A stretch of 64,000 bases of DNA from Polyangiaceae bacterium (GTDB lineage: Bacteria; Myxococcota_A; Polyangia; Polyangiales; Polyangiaceae). The position numbers and the translations under genes were made by a program. A model generated the notes under the pieces. It made no database searches, had not been told where the DNA came from, and saw nothing but the letters and a program-made list of their open reading frames with translations. Below are positions 1 to 9,400 of this stretch, in pieces. The stretch is taken from contig JANXOF010000082.1 of the NCBI GenBank assembly GCA_025353725.1, forward strand, positions 54,182 through 118,181, given 5' to 3'. How positions within the stretch are numbered: the first letter of the stretch is position 1; every line of letters starts with the position of its first letter.

Positions 1-1235
1 ATTCGTTCGTCGAGCACGACAAGGCTAACGACTGGAGTGACGCCAATTGTGCTGGCGTTGCCAAGCTCTTCGAGGACGCGGCGGCTGAGCAGAAGGGGAG
101 GTTTGCTCAAGCAACCTTTAATGCCGGGCTTGCCTTTCAGCGCTGCAACGATGACGCTAAGGCGCGGGCAAAGTTCGAGCAAGCGTTGCGAGAGGACCCT
201 AAGTTTCATCATGCGAGAGCGCAGCTCGCGCTCTACCAATTCAAGGCTGACTCGAACGAAGACGCGGCCATTGGTGCGATGCAGCAGGCCGTGACTGACG
301 CGCAGTTCCAAAATGTTCCTGCGCTCGTCAACCTGGCGATGTTCCAGATGATGCGCGACAGCGCAGCCGGCCAGCAGGACTGCAAGGACGACATGGAGTG
401 TGCAAAGAAGAACCTTCAGCGTGCACTCGCGATCGACGACGCTTTCATGTCCGCCTTCAATCAGCTGGCTCTCTACTACTTCCAGCTCGCGAAGAAGCGG
501 GCGGGTGTCGTCAAGTCGAGTGCAAAGGGTTCCCGTGGGCGTCAGGTCGTTACCCATGCCTCGGTCGGGAAGAAGGCCGACCAGCAGCAGCTCGAGCTCG
601 CAGCGCTCGTCTGTTCCCAAGCTATCCGCAAGAATGCGAACTACGCGCCGATTCACAACACCGCGGGGCTGATTCAAAACGAGCTAGGTCAGGTCAACGG
701 CGCGGTGGGCGAGTTTGCCACTGCCGCGAAGCTCGACCCGAAGTTCTTTGAGGCCCAAATGAATTTCGCGGCCGTCAATCTTGGCTTTCGCGGGTTTGAG
801 CAGGCGCAGGCCGCCTACACGAGAGCGCTCGCCATGCGCCCGAACGACTACGACGCACATCTCGGTATGGCACTCGCGCTGAGGGGGCCGATTACGGGTA
901 CTGAGCCCGACTACGACCAACGCGTCCTCGCTGTTCAAGGCGAGCTCGACGCCGCGAAGAAGCTTGATCCCAATCGGCCGGATGCCTTCTACAATGAGGG
1001 TATTTTAACGCAGGAGTTCAAAGCCAAAGGGTCACTCGACAAGGAGAAGCAGAAGGGGTTGCTTCGGCAGTCGCAGCAGATCTTTCAGCAATTCATCGAC
1101 AAGGCGAGTGGAAAGCCCGAATACGATGGAGCTGTAAAACGCTCGCGTGAGCGGATTGAGGACATCGACGGCACCCTAAAGTTTATGGACCTCGGTGCAG
1201 ATGACCAAAAGTCCGCTGAGCCTGCCAAGAAGTAA
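1..1235 (+). CDS. TPR-repeat protein, 5'-truncated by window edge (GltE/AglT-like position)
   Basis: The reading frame is open from base 3, so the start lies upstream of the window; the first in-frame ATG at 186 falls inside a TPR and is not the start. About 410 codons are visible. They contain several TPR-like helical hairpins with alternating Ala/Leu/Tyr positions, for example around RALAMRPNDYDAHLGMALA, and a Lys-rich C-terminus. No membrane segment is visible. The next genes are a small secreted protein and an FHA/AgmX-PglI protein, the order known for M. xanthus gltE (aglT)-gltF-gltG (pglI). I infer that this is the periplasmic TPR protein of the gliding machinery; the missing N-terminus prevents a check for a signal peptide. 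A generic TPR protein is the alternative. Confidence 0.75.
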   Translation, partial: SFVEHDKANDWSDANCAGVAKLFEDAAAEQKGRFAQATFNAGLAFQRCNDDAKARAKFEQALREDPKFHHARAQLALYQFKADSNEDAAIGAMQQAVTDAQFQNVPALVNLAMFQMMRDSAAGQQDCKDDMECAKKNLQRALAIDDAFMSAFNQLALYYFQLAKKRAGVVKSSAKGSRGRQVVTHASVGKKADQQQLELAALVCSQAIRKNANYAPIHNTAGLIQNELGQVNGAVGEFATAAKLDPKFFEAQMNFAAVNLGFRGFEQAQAAYTRALAMRPNDYDAHLGMALALRGPITGTEPDYDQRVLAVQGELDAAKKLDPNRPDAFYNEGILTQEFKAKGSLDKEKQKGLLRQSQQIFQQFIDKASGKPEYDGAVKRSRERIEDIDGTLKFMDLGADDQKSAEPAKK

Positions 1236-1355
1236 AAGTTTTCCGGAACCTTCGCGTTCTGAACGCTGTCGGGATGGTTGAACGGGATGCGGTGCTGCTC
1301 GTCGAGGCGGTTCCCTCCAACACAGTCGGAAGCATCACGAATGACGGAGAGAGAC

Positions 1356-1664
1356 ATGAAAGCCACTCGAGTTTGCGGAGTAGTTGCGGCCCTGCTTGTT
1401 TTCGCCTCGAGCGCGTCCGCATTTGCTCAGGCCCCGGCAGGAGGAGCGGCGCCCGGCGGTGGTAGTCCGAAGGCCTCGGCGAACGTTAGTGGTGGCAAAG
1501 ATGACAGTTACGGCTACGAATTCTCGGATGACCCTCTCGCGGCCGGTGGGTTCGGCCCAAACGACGCGACGATCCGCGTGCGCCCGGGACCTGTACGGCA
1601 AACGCTCATTCGACCGCGCACTTCGTTCGTGCCTGAGATGTTGAAATCCGTCGAAAACCTCTGA
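1356..1664 (+). CDS. Small secreted protein (GltF position in Glt-like cluster)
   Basis: A 102-residue product starting MKATRVCGVVAALLVF. The ATG at 1356 is preferred over the in-frame ATG at 1341 because GGAGAGAG lies just upstream and the product then begins directly with a signal peptide, with likely cleavage near ASAFAQ. The mature part has a Gly/Pro/Ala-rich stretch, then a short acidic segment (YGYEFSDDPLAAGGFG), and ends in a conserved-looking tail, RPRTSFVPEMLKSVENL. I recognise no enzyme domain. Its place between a TPR gene and the FHA/AgmX-PglI gene matches M. xanthus gltF, so a periplasmic motility-complex subunit is inferred from synteny only. It lies 120 bp after the TPR gene and 56 bp before the next gene. 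Confidence 0.7.
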   Translation: MKATRVCGVVAALLVFASSASAFAQAPAGGAAPGGGSPKASANVSGGKDDSYGYEFSDDPLAAGGFGPNDATIRVRPGPVRQTLIRPRTSFVPEMLKSVENL

Positions 1665-1720
1665 GTCGTTCCTGTTTCGTTTCGATTCGCGCTCATTCGC
1701 GCTGAAGAAAAGGTCCGACG

Positions 1721-3997
1721 ATGGAAGCCAAAGCCAAAGTTCAACTGACGTTCGCCCTCTATCAGGGTGAACAGCTTGTGAGGCGTGAAACTATCGCGCA
1801 GGACATCGTCAAGGTCGGTAAAGACCCGCGAAGTCACCTTCGCGTGGATGACGACCTCGCGTCGCGCATGCACGCAGTTATCGAGGTCGCGGGCCCGACC
1901 GACATCACGCTCATCGATCTCGGCAATGAGCCCGGGACCGTAGTGAACGGGCAGCGTGTCAATAAGTGCAAGATTCGACCCGGCGACCAGATTCAAATTG
2001 GTTCGACGATGATTCAGTTGGAAGCCGCCGACCTGGCGGGTGGAACAGCGTCGGATTTCGCTGCAGCTGGAGCCGCAGGAACGGCTCGAGCCATTCCGAC
2101 CTCGCAGGCGCCACCAACAATCGCGGATACGCCCGTGGATGGCCTTCCGCCACCCGTGCCGACAGCGACGCGCGCAGGGCAGGGAGCAGGCACTGCGCTC
2201 GGCGGCTTCGGGCCTGGTCAGCTTTCGTCTGCTGGTGCTAATCCGTTCGCAGCAGTGGGGCCTGCGAGTCGTCCGCCGCCCGCGCCAACGGCAAATCCTT
2301 TTGCCCCTGCGGTTTCGCCAAGCAAGCCGCCCCCGCCAGCGGCAGGCAATCCATTCGCAAGTGGGTCGCAGTTCGGTAGCGGTGCTTCCGCTGCGCTGAA
2401 TCACCCGTTCACACCGGCCAACCCGTTTGCGGCATCGGCCGTGGAGCAGGGATACGGATACGGCATCAACGCGCCGGGGGGGTCAGACTTTGACCCGAGT
2501 CAGCCTTTTACCTACGCGATGGTTAAGAGTGGGCCTGACGTTCATCCAGATGAGGTGGAAGGTGCGGCTGCGGCTGTTGAGGTGCTGGTTAAGTGGGACC
2601 AAAACACTCTTCACGTCTCGCACGAGAGCCCACCGAAAAGCTTTTATGTGGGCGAGGAGAACGTCGGCTGCGACTACTTCGTTCCTAGCGAGGTGTTGGG
2701 CACCACGCGCGCGCCTATTGTCGTAGCCCGCGGCGTCAGTGCAGCATTTGTCATTCTTCCCCGTTCGTCGGGTAGCGTCGAGGTTCCAGGTCAAGGGACG
2801 TTTACATTTGCAGACTTGATACAATCCGGGCGCGCGCGTCCTTCGTCAGAGATGAGCGGAGCACACGAGTTTGAGCTGCCTCCGAACGCGAAGGCTCGCA
2901 TGGAGCTTGACGGCTCGGGTCTTGTTTTCGAGGTTAGCGCTGTAAACGCTGGGAAAGCGCCCCCCGTAGGTGCCTTTTCTAGTTTCGAGCCTGCTGCTTA
3001 TCTGTTTATCGGGCTCTCGTTTTTGCTCCACATAGGCATTGTCGCTTCGATGGCGTTCTTCATGCCGAGCATGAATGGCGATGACTCCGAAGCGATCGAC
3101 CGAGACCAGCTCCTGCTCATGCAGAAGATGTTAAACGCGGCTGCGGAGCGGGAGCTGGAGGAGAAAAAGTCGGAAGAGGTAGCCGACAGTAACGCCGACC
3201 AGAAAGAGGGCGGCAGCGGCACTCGCGCAAAGGGGGAGGAGGGGTCAATGGGTAACCCGAACACGAGCGCGACGAACAAGCGCTACGGCGTCCAAGGGCC
3301 GAAAGACAACCCTGACCCTCATCTTGCGCGCACCGCCGCATTGAAAGAGGCCCAAGAATTCGGCATGATCGGACTTATCAACGTGGGAGCTGGGGGCGAT
3401 CCAAATGCGCCGACTGCCCCGTGGGGCCGTGAGGAATCGAGCGGGAATGACCCGCTTTCTGCTCGCGGAAATATGTGGGGAGATGCGATAGGCGACGCGT
3501 TCGGTGCTGGTGGTTTAGGCCTATCCGGCGTCGGTGAAGGTGGCGGCGGTCGCGGTGAAGGCATTGGCCTTGGCAACATTGGCACGCTCGGCCACGGTGC
3601 TGGCACCGGTACCGGCCAAGGGTTCGGAAGCGGACATGGTCGCCTTGGAGGCGCGCACCAAACGAAAACGCCTTCACTTCGTCAAGGTGCCACTCAAGTC
3701 AACGGTCGCTTACCGGCCGAGGTTATCCAGCGTATCGTGCGCCAAAACTTTGGACGCTTTCGCCTTTGTTATGAGAACGGTCTCCGGACGAATCCAAACC
3801 TCCAAGGTCGAGTTTCCGTGAAGTTCGTCATTGATCGCTCCGGCGCCGTCTCGACAGCTTCGGACGCTGGCTCGGACCTTCCCGATCAGGGGGTCGTCGG
3901 CTGCGTGGTTCGCGGCTACGGCAACCTGTCGTTTCCGCAGCCTGAGGGGGGGATCGTGACGGTTGTTTATCCCATTACGTTCAATCCGGGCGATTGA
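1721..3997 (+). CDS. gltG: FHA-domain, transmembrane, AgmX/PglI C-terminal domain protein (GltG/PglI-like)
   Basis: 758 residues. An N-terminal FHA domain (about 1-100) shows the phosphothreonine-binding pattern: GKDPRSHLRV, then SRMHA, then NEPGTVVNG. Residues about 110-270 are Pro/Ala-rich with repeated NPF or PFA motifs. A second globular part follows (about 275-415), then one transmembrane helix (about 424-450, AYLFIGLSFLLHIG) and a charged coiled segment. A Gly-rich stretch (about 590-650) leads to a TonB-like AgmX/PglI C-terminal domain (about 660-757) with GRVSVKFVIDRSGAVS and a VVYPITF end strand. The topology is a cytoplasmic FHA and periplasmic C-terminus, as for M. xanthus GltG, which links cytoplasmic and envelope parts of the gliding machine. 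The start ATG follows a 56-bp gap from the small secreted protein. Confidence 0.85.
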   Translation: MEAKAKVQLTFALYQGEQLVRRETIAQDIVKVGKDPRSHLRVDDDLASRMHAVIEVAGPTDITLIDLGNEPGTVVNGQRVNKCKIRPGDQIQIGSTMIQLEAADLAGGTASDFAAAGAAGTARAIPTSQAPPTIADTPVDGLPPPVPTATRAGQGAGTALGGFGPGQLSSAGANPFAAVGPASRPPPAPTANPFAPAVSPSKPPPPAAGNPFASGSQFGSGASAALNHPFTPANPFAASAVEQGYGYGINAPGGSDFDPSQPFTYAMVKSGPDVHPDEVEGAAAAVEVLVKWDQNTLHVSHESPPKSFYVGEENVGCDYFVPSEVLGTTRAPIVVARGVSAAFVILPRSSGSVEVPGQGTFTFADLIQSGRARPSSEMSGAHEFELPPNAKARMELDGSGLVFEVSAVNAGKAPPVGAFSSFEPAAYLFIGLSFLLHIGIVASMAFFMPSMNGDDSEAIDRDQLLLMQKMLNAAAERELEEKKSEEVADSNADQKEGGSGTRAKGEEGSMGNPNTSATNKRYGVQGPKDNPDPHLARTAALKEAQEFGMIGLINVGAGGDPNAPTAPWGREESSGNDPLSARGNMWGDAIGDAFGAGGLGLSGVGEGGGGRGEGIGLGNIGTLGHGAGTGTGQGFGSGHGRLGGAHQTKTPSLRQGATQVNGRLPAEVIQRIVRQNFGRFRLCYENGLRTNPNLQGRVSVKFVIDRSGAVSTASDAGSDLPDQGVVGCVVRGYGNLSFPQPEGGIVTVVYPITFNPGD

Positions 3998-4268
3998 TTC
4001 GACGGCGGGGCTCGCTCGAAGCCCTCATTGGGATTCCTCGCAAAGGTTTGACGTCGGCTCTGGTGAGCGTGATTAAAACGCTCACTGTAGAGTCTAGGAG
4101 GGGGTAGTCCACAGTCTGTGTGCCGAACTCGTGAGGATATGCGCGAGAAGCGTCTAACTTACATGAGGGGTTTGAGTGCCGACTCGTCGCGAAGTCGGCG
4201 ACGAAAGTGAACCGTCGATGGACAATAGTCTGTCCACCGGGCTGTCGACCTCCTAAAACACCGGCTTG
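3998..4268. other. Intergenic region without recognisable gene
   Basis: 271 bp between gltG and the esterase gene. No open frame with coding character and no strong terminator hairpin was seen. It probably holds the esterase promoter, but I could not place convincing -35/-10 boxes. Confidence 0.5.
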
Positions 4269-5258
4269 ATGTACAAGAGTCGATTAGTGTCTGCTTTAGC
4301 GCGCGCGGTCGTGCTGATGCCTTTCATGTCTCTGACCCAGTCCGCCTGCTCGAGCAACGGTTCGACGGCTGACGAACTTGCTACCCTGCCCGCGCCTGAG
4401 ATGAATGACTCCCACGTCGGGCAAGCTGCCAACGGCGCGGGAACCAAGCCATCCGGTGCTTCGACCGACGTAGCCTCCGCGGATGGCGGCCCTGGTGTTG
4501 CTCTTGGAGCGGACGGCGGCACCAAGCCTCCTTCCCCATCGCGCGAGCCGAAGCCCGTCGAGCCAAACGCCGGCGCGGGTCCGAAGCCAGTCGGAACGTG
4601 CGCCGTGGTGAAGGACCGCGCGGGTTTTTTCTCACGCGTTTCAGCCAAAAGCTCTTACGTGGCCTACGTGCCGAAAGGCTACGATGGTAGCTCCCCCGTG
4701 CGCTTGATCGTTGGCCTTCACGGATGTGGAGATACGGCAGCTAATTTTGCGACATGGGGAATTAACCCGTTTGCGACACGTGCCTCACAGGACCACATTG
4801 GAATTTCCATTGGTGGCCAAGATGGTAACTGCTGGAGTCTTGGCGTTGACGACGACAAGGTTCTTGCCGCCGTTGATGACGTCGCGAGCTGCTTTTGGAT
4901 CCACCGGAAGAAAATATCGATCGCCGGATTTTCGAGCGGCGGAGGACTTGCCTATCGCGTTGGTCTCCAGCACGCGGGCCGCTTCGCATCGATTTTAATC
5001 GAGGATTCGGGGTTGTACGCGTCGGACAACAACCCGGATGCTTTGCTCGCGAATGCGTCATGGAAGGTCCACGTGGCTCACCGGGCTCACACGAGTGACA
5101 CTGTTTTCCCTCTCGAAAAAATTAAACGCGACTGGGAAAAAACCGCGGCGGCCGGCTTCCCCATCGTCACGAGCGTGACGGCTGGCGGGCACGATGGAAC
5201 TAGCGATGATTGGGCGAATTGGCTCATTCCGCAGTCCGCGACGTGGATGGCACCGTAG
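4269..5258 (+). CDS. Secreted alpha/beta-hydrolase, PHB-depolymerase/feruloyl-esterase type
   Basis: About 329 residues from ATG 4269 (a TTG lies immediately before it). The N-terminus is hydrophobic and ends LTQSAC, a possible but imperfect lipobox. A disordered Pro/Gly/Ala linker of about 80 residues follows, then the catalytic domain. The domain shows an oxyanion-type HGCGD after LIVGL, a nucleophile elbow GFSSGG (Gly-x-Ser-x-Gly), a candidate Asp in HTSDT and a candidate His in GGHDG. This is the esterase/LpqC-PHB depolymerase fold; the substrate cannot be read from sequence. The gene sits inside the motility region and is followed by a hairpin terminator, so it looks like a separate transcription unit. 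It occupies the place where M. xanthus has gltH. Confidence 0.8.
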   Translation: MYKSRLVSALARAVVLMPFMSLTQSACSSNGSTADELATLPAPEMNDSHVGQAANGAGTKPSGASTDVASADGGPGVALGADGGTKPPSPSREPKPVEPNAGAGPKPVGTCAVVKDRAGFFSRVSAKSSYVAYVPKGYDGSSPVRLIVGLHGCGDTAANFATWGINPFATRASQDHIGISIGGQDGNCWSLGVDDDKVLAAVDDVASCFWIHRKKISIAGFSSGGGLAYRVGLQHAGRFASILIEDSGLYASDNNPDALLANASWKVHVAHRAHTSDTVFPLEKIKRDWEKTAAAGFPIVTSVTAGGHDGTSDDWANWLIPQSATWMAP

Positions 5259-5260
5259 GG

Positions 5261-5305
5261 AAACGCCCCTCGCGGGTCCGCTCGCGCCGGCGAGGGGTTT
5301 TCCTC
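5261..5305 (+). terminator. Rho-independent-type terminator after esterase gene
   Basis: An 8-bp perfect inverted repeat CCCCTCGC (5266-5273) and GCGAGGGG (5290-5297) is followed by TTTTCC. It begins a few bases after the TAG at 5256-5258. The loop is 16 bases, and the U-tract is short but present. Confidence 0.65.
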
Positions 5306-5343
5306 TTTGCCATGATGCTTCGTTCCCATAGACTCGCCATGCG

Positions 5344-6315
5344 ATGAACAGGATGCTCAAGTCCCTTGTGCTGGTAACTGCCTTGAATAGCGTGGCAGTG
5401 GTTGTGACTGCGGGCTGTAGCCGCAACAACATCGAAGCGGTAAACCTCGCAAACGAAGGCGACAAGGCTAAGGGAACGGACGTAGACAGCGCCATCTCGA
5501 AGTACGAACAGGCGACAAATCTCGACCCGACGAGCCACCGGATTCTTTGGAAGCTTGGCCTCGCTTACGCGAAGAAGGAACAGTGGGATAAGGTCGCGAC
5601 GACGATGGCGAAGGCCGAAAAGCTCGAACCAAATCACGCAAATTTCTCTTACCTTCGCGGGATGGCCCTGGCGAGGCAGGCCGTAAAAGGACCGACTGGA
5701 TGGGCGGACGCAAAGGCCCCTCTCGAGGAATCGTTGAGGCTTGACCCGAACGGACCCGACTACCCGACGGGGGCGGGCTGGGATGCGAAAAATGCGGGGT
5801 CAACCCATTTCGAGCTCGCAGAGGTCCTTTACCATCTCGATGACGAAAAGGGGGCGCTCATCGAGTACACGAAGGCCGTGCAAGCGAAGCCGGACGAGCT
5901 CTCCTTCTACGGCCCGCTTGCAGCTCTTTATATCGATTTGACCCTTCTGAACGAAGCGGAAGAGGTCCTGACTCAGGGGGTTATCTTCGGTAAAGATGGC
6001 GACAAGTCGCTTTTCAATGTCCACAGCTTACTTGGGCAGGTTGCAGACATGAAAGGAGACTTGGGGAAAGCGGCTACCGAATACGAGCTTGCCAAGAAAG
6101 CATGCGGTCTCTGCAACGAGGCCGGCCAGCAAATTGCCTTCTTTAACCTTGGCGCAGCTCTCGCAAGTCTCAAGCCCCCGAAGAAGAGCGAGGCGATGGC
6201 GCAGCTTCAATCCTTCCAAAAGATGATCTGCAAGGGCGCGGCGGCGACGCGGTATGCAGACCAGTGTACCACCGCTCAGCAGCTCGCCTCGAAGCTCGGC
6301 GGGACGCTTCAGTAG
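5344..6315 (+). CDS. TPR-repeat lipoprotein
   Basis: 323 residues from ATG 5344. The N-terminal signal peptide ends in VTAGC, a good lipobox, so an envelope lipoprotein is expected. The rest is TPR-like, e.g. about residues 40-75 (SAISKYEQATNLDPTSHRI), then AYAKKEQWDKVATTMAKAEK, with further hairpins to about residue 270. Several Cys occur near the C-terminus (CGLC, and two near CKGAAATRYADQC). It lies between the esterase terminator and the giant TPR gene. I infer a periplasmic scaffold in the same motility region; M. xanthus Glt proteins include similar TPR proteins, but I cannot assign a specific one. Confidence 0.75.
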   Translation: MNRMLKSLVLVTALNSVAVVVTAGCSRNNIEAVNLANEGDKAKGTDVDSAISKYEQATNLDPTSHRILWKLGLAYAKKEQWDKVATTMAKAEKLEPNHANFSYLRGMALARQAVKGPTGWADAKAPLEESLRLDPNGPDYPTGAGWDAKNAGSTHFELAEVLYHLDDEKGALIEYTKAVQAKPDELSFYGPLAALYIDLTLLNEAEEVLTQGVIFGKDGDKSLFNVHSLLGQVADMKGDLGKAATEYELAKKACGLCNEAGQQIAFFNLGAALASLKPPKKSEAMAQLQSFQKMICKGAAATRYADQCTTAQQLASKLGGTLQ

Positions 6316-6330
6316 GATGTTTGCTCGCGG

Positions 6331-6346
6331 AACGGCTAGAGCCGTT
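6331..6346 (+). terminator. Short inverted repeat, possible weak terminator
   Basis: AACGGCTAGAGCCGTT is a 6-7 bp inverted repeat (AACGGC/GCCGTT around TAGA) 16 bp after the TPR lipoprotein stop. There is no real T-tract (TTCGCC follows), so it could equally be an operator-like palindrome before the giant gene. Confidence 0.35.
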
Positions 6347-6489
6347 TCGCCTCGATTTATTGAGCCGTTCACCGAAGCGCGCTCGATGTTGGGTTCCGGA
6401 TCGGAGCATGCTTGCACAAGCGCCCGCTTGCTCTGTTAGCCTGGCCCTTCGCTGTTGATGTTGCCGGTTTGCGATAACCGAGGGAATCC

Positions 6490-9400
6490 ATGGACCTGCA
6501 GGATCGACTGAAGCACCTTGAAAATGTTCGCGACTGGCAAGGGCTGGTCGAGGAGCTCGAGAAGGGGATTCAATCCCAGGAAGCGCACGGCAACGAAGCC
6601 AAAGCGGGCTTCCATCTGCGCCTCGGGCAGATTCTCGAGCAGAAATTCTTGGCTGGTGTGAAAGCGCTCAAACACTTTCAAGACGCCTATAAGCTCAATC
6701 CGGCCCTCGCTTCGAGCCTCGAAGCTGCGCGCGCGGTGTACTGGGCACTCGGCAAGCTCAACATGGTCCAAAAGCTTCTCGAACTCGAGTTGCGGACTCA
6801 CAAGGAGGGGCCGCACGCGACACTTCTTCTGATTGAGCTCGGCGATGTTCTTTGCGATCTTGGAGACTACGACAAGGCGACGAGTACCTACGCGCGGGCG
6901 CTTGCGACGAGTGGGGGCGCAAGCGCAGAAGCTCGAGCCTGTCTGGAGGACGTGCAAGCGGAGAGTGGCTCGTGGCAGTCCCATGTCGGCCAATTGGTCG
7001 AGAACGCCCGTAACGTATCGGACGACGCCGCAGCGCGAAGTCGTTTTTTACTTCGAGCAGCTCGTATTACACGCCGGTTTGCACCCAATGAACTGCCTGC
7101 GATGCTCGAGAAAGCTTATGCGGCGGATCCGTCGTCGAAACAAGCGGCGGCCCTCTACGAAGGTTCGATGTCCGAGGCTGGCCAATTTGAGGCGCTCGAC
7201 CAGGTTCAGTCTCGTATCCTTCAAAACGAGGTGGATCGAAAGCTGCGCGCTAAGCTAGCGCACATCTTCGGAACGCGTTGGGTGTCGCGCCACCAAAACG
7301 TCGATATGGGCACGAAGTTTCTCGAAGAGTCGATCAAACTCGACCCCGACAATGAAGGGGCTTTCAATTATCTACGTGACACGTACGGTCGCAAAGGAGG
7401 CGATTGGGATCGCGTGCTTACGATTGCCGAAGAGGCGGTCACGCAATCTTCTGAGGATGCTAACGCGACGTTCATGCTCGCGCAGGCCGGAACGATTGCC
7501 TGGCGGCAACTCGGCAACCTAATACGTGCGAGAACCGTCTTCGCGCGCCTAAGCCAGGTCGCCCCGTCGCACCCGCAGCTACTGGCGTTCGAAGCGCAAA
7601 TCGGCGAGCAGCTCTCCAACATGCCGCCTCCGATTACGGGGCTCCCGCCCTTAACAGGGCTTCCGCCGCTCGGGAGCATCGCACCGGTGGTGATCCTCAA
7701 GACGGCTCCACCGCCGCACGGCCACGAGACCAGGGATACCGCTCCGCCTCCTGGGGATTTCGACCTCGCACGTCGAGCTTCAGTCGACATCGTGGAGGAG
7801 CAAGCAACGACGGCGCCTCCCGAGTTGTTCGACGGGCCACCTTCTGGCGGCGTGGTTATACTGACTTCCGTGCGCGTGGACGCAGCCGATGCAGGCTCTG
7901 AATCGCTCGATCGTGCCACGGCTGTCCCTGTTTCTGCGTCAGGTTCTGGCTCTCTGGCACCGTCTGCTGGCGCGTCTCCGGTGGACGGTGGGCTCTCCGA
8001 TCCCGCGAAGATCGGAGAGCTGCGGGCGCTTGCCGATAAGCAAGAAGCAAACAAGCGTTACAACGAGTACGTCAAAACGCTTCTTCAGCTTGCAGCCTTG
8101 GTTCCCGACCCGGTTGAGAAAGTTGCGCTCTACACGAAAGCGGCGGAGCTCTATACGGGTAAGTTCGCGAACCAGGCAGAAGCGGTAAAAGCTTACGAAG
8201 CCGTAGTCGGGATTGATCCCGTCAACAGCGGCGCCATCGATTATCTCCGCAGCATGTACGAGAAACGTCGAGACTGGGAGAAGCTCCTGGGACTCGAGCG
8301 GCGTGAAGCCGAGCGACTCGAGGGGGATGCGCGCGCGCGCAAGTTCCTCGACATCGCGAAGCTCGCGACCGAGCGCGTGAAAAAGCCAGACGTTTGCATC
8401 GAGCTTTGGCACGAAGTCCTGAATACCGACCCCGTAAATTCAGAGGCACTCGGTGCGCTCGGAGGCCTCTACGAACGGTCGAAAGACTTCGATAAACTCG
8501 TCGAAGTGCTCGAAAAGCAGGCTGACGTTACGGATGATAGTGCCATTAAGGTTCAGATCCTGACGAAGCTCGGCACGATCTACGGCGATCGTTTGAGTAA
8601 TGATGAGGGCGCCGTGAACGCGTGGCGAGCTCTCCTCGCCATCGATCCGAGCGATCGCAAGGCCCAGGAAGCTCTAAAGAAGAAGTACCTCGCTCTTGGT
8701 CGGTGGAACGATCTCGAGGGGTTCTACGCCGAGACTGGGAAGTGGGACGAGTTCATTCGCGTGCTCGAGCAGCAGGAAACGAAGGAGACCCAGACTGCGG
8801 CCAAGATCGGACTGCTCTTCAAAATTGCCGAGCTTTGGTCTGAAAAGAAGCAGAAAAACGATCGCGCTGCCCGCGCCTACGAAAAGCTGCTGGAGTTGGA
8901 GCCGCAAAATCTGCGCGCCGCCGAAGCGCTTATTCCTATTTACACGGAGGCGGGGAACCAAAAAGCGCTTGCCAACGCGATTGAGGTCAAACTCGCTCAC
9001 GAGGAGGACGCGTTTGCCAAGCTCGCGCTCCTCCGTGAGGTTGCGGCGCTCTACGAGGGGAAAGTTCGCGACCCTCAAAAGGCGTTTGCGCGCTACCTAT
9101 CGGCCTTTGCTCTCTTTCCGTCGGACGAGCAAGCGACCGCGGACGCCGAGCGCGCCGCGAAGGCCGCCAGCGCGTGGGTACTTATCGAGGAAGCTTATCG
9201 CAAGGCGATTGAAGAAGCTGTGGAGGTTCGTGATGCTTCGCTCGCCATCACGCTCCGCCTCAAGTTAGGACGCGTCCTTGTCGAAGAGGGGCCCTCTGAA
9301 GTTCGGGTCGACGAGGCACTCTCGGTTTACCGCGCCGTCTACGACGCTGACAGTGAGAATGCCGATGCCCTCGCCGCACTCGAACGGCTTTACCGCGCAA

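Noticed and set aside
1514..2404. 296-codon minus-strand frame opposite the FHA part of gltG
   Set aside because: The plus-strand FHA motifs are clear; the minus translation is Arg/Trp/Cys-rich with no pattern.
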